Assembly (NCBI GenBank): GCA_037577475.1
Contig: CM075184.1
Coordinates: 28,998,094-29,062,093, forward strand
Direction: 5' to 3'
Length of the DNA: 64,000 nt
From: Chaunax sp. Z400
Taxonomy: Eukaryota > Chordata > Actinopteri > Lophiiformes > Chaunacidae
This document shows, in pieces, positions 9,633 through 20,090 of the stretch. The position numbers and the translations under genes were made by a program. The stretch's first letter is position 1. Every line of letters begins with the position of its first letter. The notes under the pieces were generated by a model. The model searched no databases and was not told the DNA's origin. It saw nothing but the letters and a program-made list of their open reading frames with translations.

Positions 9633-12600
9633 TCAAGCCACCAGAACCACGCGCATGGTGTTGGTGTAACCGGAGCCCGGACGCCAGCCGGTCAAGACGA
9701 TGACGACGTCTCCCTCTTTGAAGAAGCCTCTGGCCTTGCCTGGAAATTAAACATGCAACATGTTGACACCAAGCCAAGACACACCAAAAAGATTAAAAAA
9801 AAAAAAATCTTTACTGCTTGACAGCTGCACAAGATACTAATAGGAGCCATAGATACTCACCCATATCCATGGCAAAGTTCACACGCATGTCGACGTCCTC
9901 TGCCCACACATCGTGGGCGGGCTTCGTGTAGAGGACGGGGAAGATGCCACGGTACAGGTGGGCTTGGCGAGCCGTCTGAGCGTTACGGGTCACAGCGAGG
10001 ATGGGAGCACGGGGCCTGTACCTGGAGATCAGGTGGGCGGATCTACACACACAAGCAAACACACACAGAAATACACAGGTGTAAAAGATTACTTCACCTC
10101 AGTGACCTTAAAGCTAGTGTTTTGCATGACAACATAATTATGATGATTAGGGAGGCAGACAGCTGAACAAGTTTAGTTTGATGCTAAAATATTAAGTCAA
10201 GCTTTTCTCAAAATGTGTTCACTCCTGGTTTTTAAAGGTCAAGAGGCTCTGATGCAACACAGTATGTTTACTTTTAAAGAGCACGGATTATTCAGATGCA
10301 CATTCTGAAGCACAATTTGATGATAAACATTGTATAAAACATTTTTAGTAATGTATAATCACCGATGTTAATACAATGTACATGTAAATTAACTCCATGC
10401 AGGTAGAAGCAATTCAGTGATTTGAATCCCTGCACCTTACATGTGGTGCTTTCAGGTATTCTGTATGATTAAGACTGTACAGAACAGAGCTCCCCTATGC
10501 TCCATTTAATTAATTCAAAAAATAACCAAGCTAACAGGTGCAACAGAACCAACAGGATAGACAGCGACGCTGAGCAGAGTCTGTGTTTGCTCAAACAGGC
10601 CTGGCGAGTCTAATCAGCCAAAATAAGAGAGAACACTTTTTGAGAGCATGCAGAAACTAAAAGTCACTGTTAGTGGCCCAGTCCCAATGTCCACTCTCAC
10701 ACTTCATGTGGGTTCCCATTAAACCAGTGAGGGCTCAGGATTGTTCCACTATGAAATCTGTGCAACAGAACCGCAGCACACTTTGCTTCACAGACAATTT
10801 ATACCACAGCGGTGTAGTATTTAAAAACAAGGATGACAGAGAGGGCTTACGCTACATGAAGCTATGCATTATTTCATATCACATGAGATTGAAGAAAAGG
10901 GAGCACACGGAGGTTGGACATTGGGATGGGGGCTAATGACAACCCTGATTCTCACTCAGTCTGTTTCTATCTCCACCCACCATCTGTAACACTGCACGTC
11001 AGACACACACACACACACACAAAATCACAAGAGGAGGGATCTGTCTGTAAGAGCACATTAGTTGTTGGACAGAGAATCAGGCGCTGTGCTGGACAGTGTT
11101 TTTGCCAATTCCTAGCTTTAGGACCAGGATAGATTCCCCTCTATGCTTCTCTTTCTTACCTCCCAGTCTTGGTGAGAACAACGATGGCACTAGCGTGGCA
11201 TTTGAAGGACGACTCGACAGCACCAACAGCTACAGCCTCTGAGGGGTCTCTGGTCAGTTGCGAGTGTCTCCTCAGCTCCTCAAACAGCTGCCTGTGGAAG
11301 GTGGCCGCCTCGGCCTCTCGGGCTATCTAAGCCCAGAGGGACCACGAAGGAAGGGTTGGGGTGTTACGCTCAACCACACACACTACCGCTGCAGCACGCT
11401 GAGTCATTCACAACCACTGGGAGCGGCAGGCAAATGCAAAGCTTGACTCCTTGGTTAAACAGGTTTAGCCTTAGGTTAAGCTAATTGTTCCTTCAAGGAC
11501 TGATGCAAGAGGAGGGTATACAGATATCAGTCATACTTATGGGTTAAGGTGTGAATTAGTGTCTTTTTACTCCAGAGTTTTGAAAAGCACAACCAGAAGT
11601 CGACTTAAGACGTTTGCCAGCCTCTCCCAGTTACTTCCTCAGTCCCTGTCTGGCCCTGATCTCCACAGACTGCTTTAGTACTGATATCCTCCTCCAACTG
11701 CCAGGACCAGATAACCTGCCTACCTTCCAGAGCCAGTGAGCACAATGATCCCAGATGCTAAGCTCTTAAAGGAAGCCTCAGCGGCGCCGATTGCAATAGC
11801 CTCAGTGGGGTCTTTGCAGTGCGGCGTGGAGCGGCGCAGGTCCTCAAACACCTGACGGTGGAACATGGCTGCCTCGGCTTCACGAGCAATCTGGCACAAG
11901 TGGGGGCACGGTGCATCAAGCAAAGGCGTTATATCACATAGGGCACACGCAGATGCAAAATGAGGAAAATGGGTGGAAAAATGGAGGAAGGACCATGGGA
12001 ACAGAGAGGGACGATGTTCGAGGGACACGGAAAAACAGAAGTAATGAATAGAAGAGAAGGAAAGAAACAGAAGGGCGGTGAAAATAGGAGTTTGGATGAG
12101 CAGTTAATGTGAGGAAAGAGGGGAAACAAACATTACAACATATCCAAGAATCATGATTTTCCCACAACCATTTACAAGAAGTATTACATGTAAAATAGAA
12201 CAATGCAAGCCATGCTGATCTGGAGTTAAAGGCAACTGAACTTTCTGATAACCTTTTAATAACATTACAAAATAAGTAAAATCACTAAATTACCAACAAT
12301 TGGAAAAGCAGTTCGAGCCAACTAGGGGTTAGAAAAAGCTGGAAGTCACAATGCCACGCACGGAGAATCAAGTATTATAAAGATAGAAGTCAATGACAAT
12401 GCCTGACAGCAAAAGTGGCTTAGAGTCAGATATAGTCTATAGTCTGAGACTAATTCAACAAGTCTTCTATATACATGTATGGTTTTAGGTTAATGGAAAA
12501 TGTTTGTTAAGCACCACATGCAAATTAAGAACAATGGCAGCAAGTTCAAAGACAGGAGCTGCAGCACTGCTGTGCTGAGTCACTCCAACAACTGCAGAGC

Positions 12601-15600
12601 AGTGCAGAAACAGAGGGAAGCTGAGAACAGTGGAGGCTAGCCAAGAAAGGCCTGAACAGCAAAGGACAGGTATGACATCATTAACTGCTTTATTCACGCA
12701 ACAGATGCAAATTGTAATCTTAAAGTCAGAATTCATTATGACTTAATTATAAACAATATTGTGTCATCAGACAAAAAGGTGTTTTACTGTCTGTCCCTAA
12801 CTGGAAAAACTAAAATAAATCAACAAAAACAACAGATGTGAATAATGCAGAAATACATTCTAAGCAGCTTTCTTACTTCATCCACCTTGTTAGTGATCCA
12901 TAATAAATTGATCGTTAAAAGCTTTTAAAATACAGAGAAGCCACCTGTATGTGTAGAATTTTTAATTTTAGAGTTTGGCATCACTCAAACCTGTTGTTCC
13001 TGCTCCTTCTTCACAAGCTTTATTATTAGTGAGGTAAGTATATACTGTATATCCCACAGTTAATTAGGGGTGACTCATCTGTGTACTGTAAACCCTTGTT
13101 TTAATAAATTTGGGTGGATCAGGTTGGGGATACCGAGTCAAATGAAGACACGCATTTACCTCCATTTGTTTAGACTCAAATGTCCATCATGTCATTTAAG
13201 TTATACTTTTTTATTGTATTCATTTGTATGAAAACAAATGTCACAGTCATTCCAACTGTATGCGACTTATGCAGGGCTTTAGCCACTTAAAACACCAGCA
13301 CTGCCTGAACTAATATATCAGGGAGGGATGAATGAGGTTTTGTCACCTCTGCTCACTGTCAATACCGGTATCTTTATCTTATCAAATGATTAATGAAGAT
13401 ATGTTATTCAATGATTCTTCATTAGCAGACCTAAATAGCATTGGATGCCGAAACCATAATGAAAGTTAAAAATGACAAATGTCATAAAATCATTTTGCCA
13501 ATCTATAATTCTTAACATTTTGATTTGAATAGTTTCTTCTAATGTTTACTGTTGTTATGTTTCATACACATTAACTCACCATGTGCTGTGTGCGTACTGC
13601 CTCCAGAGGGTAATCTCCCTTGGCAGTCTCTCCGCTCAGCATGATGCAGTCGGCTCCGTCCAACACGGCGTTGGCTACGTCACTGCCCTCAGCACGGGTG
13701 GGTCTGGGCTTCTTGATCATGCTCTCCAACATCTTGAATGGTGTTCATTTGAGGTGTGGGGGCAACATACACAAAAATAAAATCTCAAATTAAGGGTTAT
13801 GAGTGGTTCAAACAAAATGAATGCCGACGTGTGTTTTCCCGAGCTTTAACTGATGCTTCCTTTATTCACATTCACAAAGATGTAGATACTAATACTTAAA
13901 GTTTCCCAGTACTTCAGCACTTTAGGGCGAAATTAAGGTTAAGAAGTACGGTGTGCTATTTGTTTTATCTAACCTGAGTGGCGCATGTGATTGGCTTGCC
14001 AGCTCTGTTGCAGCGACCGATCATCATTTTCTGGGCTAGGAAGACCTTTTCTGTGGGGATCTCAATTCCCAGGTCACCACGGGCGACCATGATGCCATCA
14101 CTGGCCTCCATGATCTCATCAAATCTGTAAAAACAGAAAATGATTTGCACAAAAGTAAAACTCTGGATCAACATGGGAGGTTTACAAACATGGACATTTC
14201 TTTATCTGGCCTTGTTGCTCAGCCTACTGAGGACTGTATGAGTAAGATCAACAATCAAGTGGAATACAACATAAATATATCATGATGTAAAAAAAAAAAA
14301 AAGAAGATCTAAATGACTTGAACCAGCGCTTAAAAAAAAGAAGAGATAAAAACACTTCATCCACACACACCTGCGCACACCCTCATGGTTCTCGAGCTTG
14401 CTGATGATCTTAATGTATTTGCCTTTCTCTCCCAGCACTGCTCTGACAGCGTGTACGTCTTCTGCTTTACGGATGAAGGAGGCAAAGACCATGTCAACTC
14501 CGTGCTCCAAACCGAACTGCAGATCCTGGATGTCTTTTTCTGAAACAGCAGGAAGGTCTACAGCAGCACCGGGGAGGTTCACTCCCTTCTTGCTGCCCAG
14601 GGTGCCACCGTTCTCAATCTCGCACATGAGGAAGTCAGAACCTGGAGACACGGAATTAATGAACAGGCTGAGGCCTTTCATTGAGTATTGATGCATAGCA
14701 GTGTTTTCTAAATGTCCTGATGGAATTCTAAAAAGCCCTCAAGGAGCAGACCCGATCGATGTTTACCACTTCTCTACTCACCAATCTCCTTGACCTGCAG
14801 GGATACGAGTCCGTCATCAATGTAGATCTTGCTGCCGATGTCGACCACTTTGGTAATGTTCTTGTAGTCGAGCCAGAGGACCTCCTCGCAACACCTCTCC
14901 TGGTAAGCGTCGTCCAAGGTAATCTTGATCATGTTGCCCTTCTTCAGCTCCACCTCAGCTGTGCCGCTCTGTAAAATCATAGACAGACACAGTTTTACTT
15001 TCTCTTTGGCTCATTTACACGCACAAAGATAATAAAACTGCTATAAAGACAACTGTTTTGGTGTTTAGAACAAGAACAGCAGATGCTTAACTCACTCCTC
15101 GGATGAGGCCAGTCCTGATCTCTGGGCCCTTGGTGTCAAGGGCAATGCCAATAGGCCTGTACTGGATACTGCCAGGCTCGAAGCTCTCACATGCCTCACG
15201 CACGTTCTTGATGGTCTCCGCATGGTACTACAGAAAAGAGAAGTGCAACATGTTAACATTTTATAGAGAAACCTCTAAGCAAGATACTGAACTACACAGT
15301 TACTGATTTCACACCAATCCTCTGCTGCACATAAAAGCACCACCTGCAAACACTGCAACGTATTCTGCCACGAAGTTACGAGGAAGTCTGCTGAGGATGT
15401 GCCGTGCTGCTCAGGAGGAAATTCCTCCGTGAAGTCAGCATTTAACAATAAACACAGTAGAACCAATAAATATAAATCACTCAAATCACAGTTAGAAATG
15501 TAAACAGACTTTAAAGCTTTGTGAAATGATGGAAAGGAATGGCCATCTTTGCCCATAAGTGCACGCTAATGAAGACATCGCACAGCGTTTGCGACCTTGA

Positions 15601-18045
15601 GGAGGCCTGTCTGCTGCTCATTGTTTTGGCCGCCTACATGGGAGACCAAAGCTTTCAGTAATAACATCAGTTGCAGGCGAACACATTGGCTGTCTTACAT
15701 GCTGGCAACACATTGAGCTACGCTACACCCACTGCATTGTGACTAAAAGAAAACCCGAATGGTCTCACCTCATGCAAGGTTCCAAAACACACACAAGTAT
15801 ATAATTAAAATGGAGTCTCACATCGTCATAGTCATAATATAAAGATGACATCTTGGTAGCTGTTAACCTCCAGTGTGCTGCAGCAGAAGCAGAGACTGAG
15901 GTGAGGTAGAGAGTGACATTAAGACAGCCTCTCTCTCCCTTGGCCTCTATCTCTTGGGTTTGTTTGGGTTTGTAAAAGTACAAAATAAATCTAACAGTAG
16001 CGTATGTCTTTCTGATTTGTCCTACCTTGACCTGGCTTAGGGTCATAACAGCAACACACGTGATAATGATTTCTTAAATTTGCCTGTTCAAGTAACTCAT
16101 TCATAAATATGACTTTATTTCATTACAAAACCCAATAGATCAAAGTTATTATACTTTTCAGCTTTTGAATGAGAGCGTGTGCTGACAGATGAGTCTCAGT
16201 AGCTAATTCTCTTGTTTGTCTGCTTTTAAGATGAACTGGCGAGAGTCAAGTGAGAAACTTTTTTAAAAAACTGTTAAGATTTTGCTTGTACATGATAATG
16301 TATATATGATCGTTTAAGATTTCACTTTGACTCATACCTTGCACTTTCAGGTGAGATCTGAAGCAAGTATAAGGCTTTCCAAAAAAACCTTAAGAACAAT
16401 AGTAGAAATACTTCCAATTGTATGAAAACAGACTTAATCAGGCTGCATCACTTATGAGTTGAACTTGGCTCGACCAAACTTTAATCTTTAGTAAGCTCAC
16501 TCTACTATGTCCCATGTCATGCTGGCAACCTTAGTCCTGCTTAAGGTGACAAGCTGATTTAAGTTCATAATGAGTTACGTGCTTCTTCACTGTGAGGATT
16601 GTTGACCATCTATTTTCACCATAGACATTTTATGCAAAGATCAACATAAAGCACAGAGCCATGCTACAGTAGATGGAAATTATCAGCACAGCTTGAGCGT
16701 GACTTTTAACAATGTGATGTGTTCGACGTACTTGCACAACTCATTTAAACAGTAGACAGAATTGTGGAAAGACTCACCTCATGTGTGCCGTGGGAGAAGT
16801 TCAAGCGAGCAATGTTCATTCCAGACTTGATCATCTCCTTCAGTATATTCACAGAACGGGAGGCTGGCCCTGCAGGCAGTTATTGGATGGAAAGGATTAA
16901 AACAGAGGCTACGTTTTCACCTTTCTGTTGTGTTCCTGTCAAATGTGACAGATTTCTCTCTAACAAACGTAGTTAATTTCATTTCATAGTAGTTCATTTC
17001 ATTTGTCATAACATTCCATGAATTTGTTCACACATGGCATCTTGACACAAAATTTTTTTTTTGAGAATTTGTATTAAACTTTGGGTGTTTTATTGAACTT
17101 GTGTACACCCTTGGTGTTCCCGGTCAAAGATGACCGGTCATTAGAAATGAATGGGTAAGAATGGGTTAGTGTATGACAGTATATAATCGAGTATATATAA
17201 TAAAAATAAGTAGTATATAATAGAGTTCAAGCACATCCCCCACATGCAGATCTCTTTGAAGAGACACACACACACAGAGAAATACACAGGTATAAAAGAT
17301 AACCTCACTTCATTGACCTTAAAGCTAGTGTTTTGCATAACCGCGTAATTATGATGATTAGGGAGGTAAACAGCTGAACAATAAATGGTTCCAAAACAAA
17401 TGTGCGTGTTAAATAGAGAAACTAAGGAGTCTGTGATAAATAGCACAATATGTTTCATCATGTTTGTTAGTCAAAATAATACCTATATAATGTTTTTTTT
17501 CTTTTTCCTCAAAAATTAGTTGTATGAGCTGAGGTCAATGAGGTCTACAGGCCATAAATAACAAATGGAAATCAAAAAACTTGTAATGTTCACAAAAACT
17601 TGTTGATAAAGAGATAAAACACAACATTAGGTGATAATAAATGTATTATTACAGATTTATAATCAGCTAGAAGGGAGTGGTCATTTTTGACCGGGAACAC
17701 CAAAGTAGTTAAAAGGAAACAAATACAACAGGAGGGTTAAGATAACTAAATCAAGTACGGTATGCTTCATTGTCTGTGTAGGCTCTCTCTGTATTCAGTT
17801 ACGAAGTCACATTGTTTTCAGTTGTGACTATATAGCTGTAATGGTGCAGACCTCTCAGTGGCTGTCATGTAAAACAATAGAGCTGACCAACCAATGGTGC
17901 AGATGATGCCAGTGTTGCGTGCAGTGGTGGGCTCGGAGTCGATGTCCAGCAAGCACAAATGTTCGAGGAAGGTGTCAGCCATAGCAGCATTGAGCTGCTG
18001 TGTCTGGATGAAGGCAGAACCCATGTCCGACTTTGATTGAGGCAT
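9633..18045 (-). CDS. pkm: Pyruvate kinase M (M1/M2 alternative exons)
   Basis: Pyruvate kinase converts phosphoenolpyruvate and ADP to pyruvate and ATP in the last step of glycolysis (cytosolic homotetramer). Coding exons on the minus strand: 18045-17892, 16869-16778, 15227-15096, 14968-14782, 14641-14371, 14124-13974, 13732-13580, then exon 9 (11890-11724) or exon 10 (11326-11160), then 10042-9861 and 9739-9633. Exon lengths inside the frame (92, 132, 187, 271, 151, 153, 167, 182) equal those of mammalian PKM and the product is 531 aa. Start: ATG in exon 2 reading MPQSKSDMGSAFIQTQQL, after a 31-base 5'UTR piece (18076-18046). Catalytic and metal residues are visible: Arg73/Asn75 (ARLNFSH), Lys270 (IISKLENHEG), Glu272, Asp296 (RGDLGIE), Thr328 (CATQ). 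Whether it is the pkma or pkmb paralogue was not resolved. Confidence 0.97.
10058..10170. repeat. Intron segment also present in pkm intron 2
   Basis: Starts a few bases from the exon 11 acceptor and reads GAAATACACAGG ... CCTTAAAGCTAGTGTTTTGC ... GATGATTAGGGAGG ... AGCTGAACAA. The same sequence, same orientation, with about a dozen mismatches over roughly 100 bases (hand count), occurs at 17264-17382. Confidence 0.8.
11160..11326 (-). other. pkm: pkm alternative exon 10 (M2 type)
   Basis: 167 bp, starting IAREAEAATFHRQLFEELRR and ending VVLTKTGR. It matches mammalian exon 10 better than exon 9 (DPSEAVAVGAVESSFKC). It carries the Lys at human position 433, which in PKM2 sits in the loop binding fructose-1,6-bisphosphate and phosphotyrosine peptides. 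This exon would give the allosterically regulated isoform. It is the downstream member of the pair in transcription order, as in mammals. Confidence 0.92.
11724..11890 (-). other. pkm: pkm alternative exon 9 (M1 type)
   Basis: 167 bp, starting IAREAEAAMFHRQVFEDLRR and ending IIVLTGSGR. It shares the AMFHR signature of mammalian exon 9. Position 433 is Gly, where mammalian PKM1 has Glu; either way the Lys needed for strong fructose-1,6-bisphosphate control is missing. Exons 9 and 10 have equal length and phase, and a 397-bp intron separates them. Joining both would add 167 nt and break the frame, so use must be mutually exclusive. Confidence 0.92.
12020..12110 (-). promoter_or_regulatory. pkm: Pyrimidine-rich tract upstream of pkm exon 9
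   Basis: On the transcribed (minus) strand this reads as U/C-rich with phrases such as CTTTCCTTCTCTTCTATTC, about 130-220 bases before the exon 9 acceptor. In mammals, polypyrimidine-tract binding protein sites flanking exon 9 repress it in favour of exon 10. The position fits such a silencer, but this is inference from composition. Confidence 0.35.
17111..17704. mobile_element. Inverted-repeat element (MITE-like) in pkm intron 2
   Basis: Bases 17111-17135 (TTGGTGTTCCCGGTCAAAGA then TGACC) are repeated in inverted orientation at 17680-17704 with one mismatch. The outer right flank, ACAACAGGAGGGTTAA near 17724-17739, recalls the TTAA-ending tips of non-autonomous piggyBac-like elements in fish, and a weaker counterpart CTTTCTGTTGTGTTCCTGTC lies at 16921. 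The element encloses the copied pkm intron segment 17264-17382. No transposase frame inside. Superfamily assignment is tentative. Confidence 0.5.
17264..17382. repeat. Copy of pkm intron 10 segment inside intron 2
   Basis: Partner of 10058-10170. It lies between the inverted repeats of the MITE-like element, so it may be a captured host fragment, or both may be copies of an unrecognised repeat. Confidence 0.75.
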
Positions 18046-18339
18046 GGTGTTTGATGGCGTAACTGTAGAAGTCCTGCTGAAAAAAAGAAATGGAGAACAA
18101 AAGTTAGTCAGTTCCTCAACTCTTTAGAGAAGTTACCAAATTGATTCCGATTTTTTTTTTTTTTAAAAACAGGACATTGGGCGACGTCGTTTGTGCAGCA
18201 GGCTGTTGAATTTATTACCGCTCCTCCGATGTAGATTTGCTGAACCCCCACTTGGATATTATTCTGTGGTGTTTATTTTGAAAAGTGATGTCATCAACTA
18301 CTGCCTTGGCAAACAGACGACAGCAATTTCAGTCGTGTT

Positions 18340-18450
18340 TGCGGATCCGTGTGCACGGGAATCATTTCAGAAACGATGCCGCGTAAACGCAGAAGGCTTT
18401 AAAAACATTTTTCCGTTTTCAGCTAAAAACGCTGCAATGTAAACGGGGGC
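18340..18450. repeat. Possible hAT-type MITE fragment
   Basis: Contains AAACGATGCCGCGTAAACGC, TTTTTCCGTTTTCAGC and ends CTGCAATGTAAACGGGGGCC. This 'AAACG / CGTTTT / GTAAACGGGGCC' style is familiar from short non-autonomous hAT elements. Recognised from memory; low certainty. Confidence 0.3.
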
Positions 18451-19202
18451 CCAAGATTAGGCTTACAAAATGTCACCGATGCAATTCTATCTCAACAAAA
18501 AAGGTGCTGTGTGCTTATTTGTACAAGACTGTGTTTTCATATGTTCTTATTTGCCTATTAGTTTGTATAATCAGTAGCCATGGTGGATAAATGGAGGCTT
18601 ATGTCAACCGTGAAAAAGGTAGCTTCCAGCTATTTACAGTTTGATAACAGATGCATGAATGCTGATAAGAAATGTTATGGAACATGCACTGCATTGCCTC
18701 CATCTACACTGAGATTGGTTATTCAGTTGCTACACCATATTGTACTTCCCGTTCTCCCACCCACTTCTCTCCGAGTCACTCACAGAAACAACACCATCAC
18801 GAAGCTCATCTACAGAGCAGGAATTGCCAAGCTTTCATCACTTATCCACACGGTTAAAAGTGAAAACAAACTGTATACTGCACATGGCAGCACAGAGGAG
18901 ATATTACATCAAGTCCTCTGTAAGTATCACTACCTCAATACGGTTATGTGCACACACGTCTCATGAATGTGTGCCATGCCTGAGACTCCCCCCCCCCTGG
19001 TCTAGTCATGACAGTCCTACGAGAGAAACTCTATAAATCATTTAACACCAAGGCGTGTTTCAACACACACCTAACGACATAGGTTTCTCTAAGCAAGCTG
19101 TAGCATTACTACGCTACAATAGAATTACTACAATGCAATAAAACCCAGCTAGTGTTATAGTGGGATGTGTGAGAGGAGAGTATAGGAGTGTCATCTGAGC
19201 TT

Positions 19203-20090
19203 TTGTAGACTGGAGTGAAAATAACCACCCGTCACTGAACATTGAGAAAACAAAGGAGCTGGAGGTTGACTTTAGAAAGCAGAAGTTACCACTTACTCCC
19301 GTCTCAATCCGGGGGATGGACATCGACATGGTACAGTCCTACAAATACCTGGGACTGTATCTGGACAATAAACTGGACTGGACAATAAACACACATCACA
19401 CTTACAAGAAGGGCCTGAGCTGACTTTATTTTCTTAGGAAGCTCAGGTCCTTCAATGTTTCTGACAATATTCTCAACATTTGTTATCAGTCAGTGGTAGC
19501 CAGTGCTGTATTCTATGCTGTAGTGTGCTGGGGAAACAGTGTTAACTCTGCTGATGCCCATAGGATTGATCAACTTCTTAAGAAGGCAGGGTCAGTCCTA
19601 GGGGTCCGCTTGGTCCCCCTGACAGAGGTCGCTGAGAGGAGGATACTGTCCAAACTCTTGGACATCATGGACAATCCAGCCTCATCCACTGTTTCAATCT
19701 GTGAACAGCTGCAGAAGCACATTCAGTGACAGACTGATCATGCCCCTCTGTACCGCTGAGAGACACCGTAAATCATTCCTTCCCACTGCCAATAAACTGT
19801 TCAACACATCACTGTCACAGCCATAACCCATCAACCATCATACACTGCACTGTACTGTCTGCGTATCATTTCATAGAGCTAGTCAGCTATTTATTGGAAC
19901 TGCCACTTTAACCTGTTATGCCACTTTAACCCGTTACGCCACTTTAACCTGTTATGACCTCCCTTGCCCGTACTTTGACAATACTTTGCTGCTATAATCT
20001 ATTCTGTCATGTATTGATTTGTGTTCTATGCTGCTGTAACAAAAGAATTTCCCCCTGCTGGATGAATTAAGTATCTTCTTATCTTATCTT
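19203..20090 (+). mobile_element. 5'-truncated L2/Maui-clade LINE
   Basis: Reads, in one frame with one internal TGA (about 19421), a reverse-transcriptase C-terminal region typical of fish L2/Maui elements: SYKYLGLYLDNKLDW, then LRSFNVSDNILNICYQSVVA, then VCWGNSVNSAD. The 3'UTR ends in short ATCTT repeats (TATCTTCTTATCTTATCTT), the usual 3' tail of this clade. Endonuclease and most of the reverse transcriptase are missing, so the copy is dead. It is antisense to pkm. Confidence 0.85.

Noticed and set aside
18580..18966. 128-codon plus-strand frame upstream of the L2 fragment
   Set aside because: No match to LINE or other proteins that I can recognise; antisense within pkm intron 1 and probably chance.
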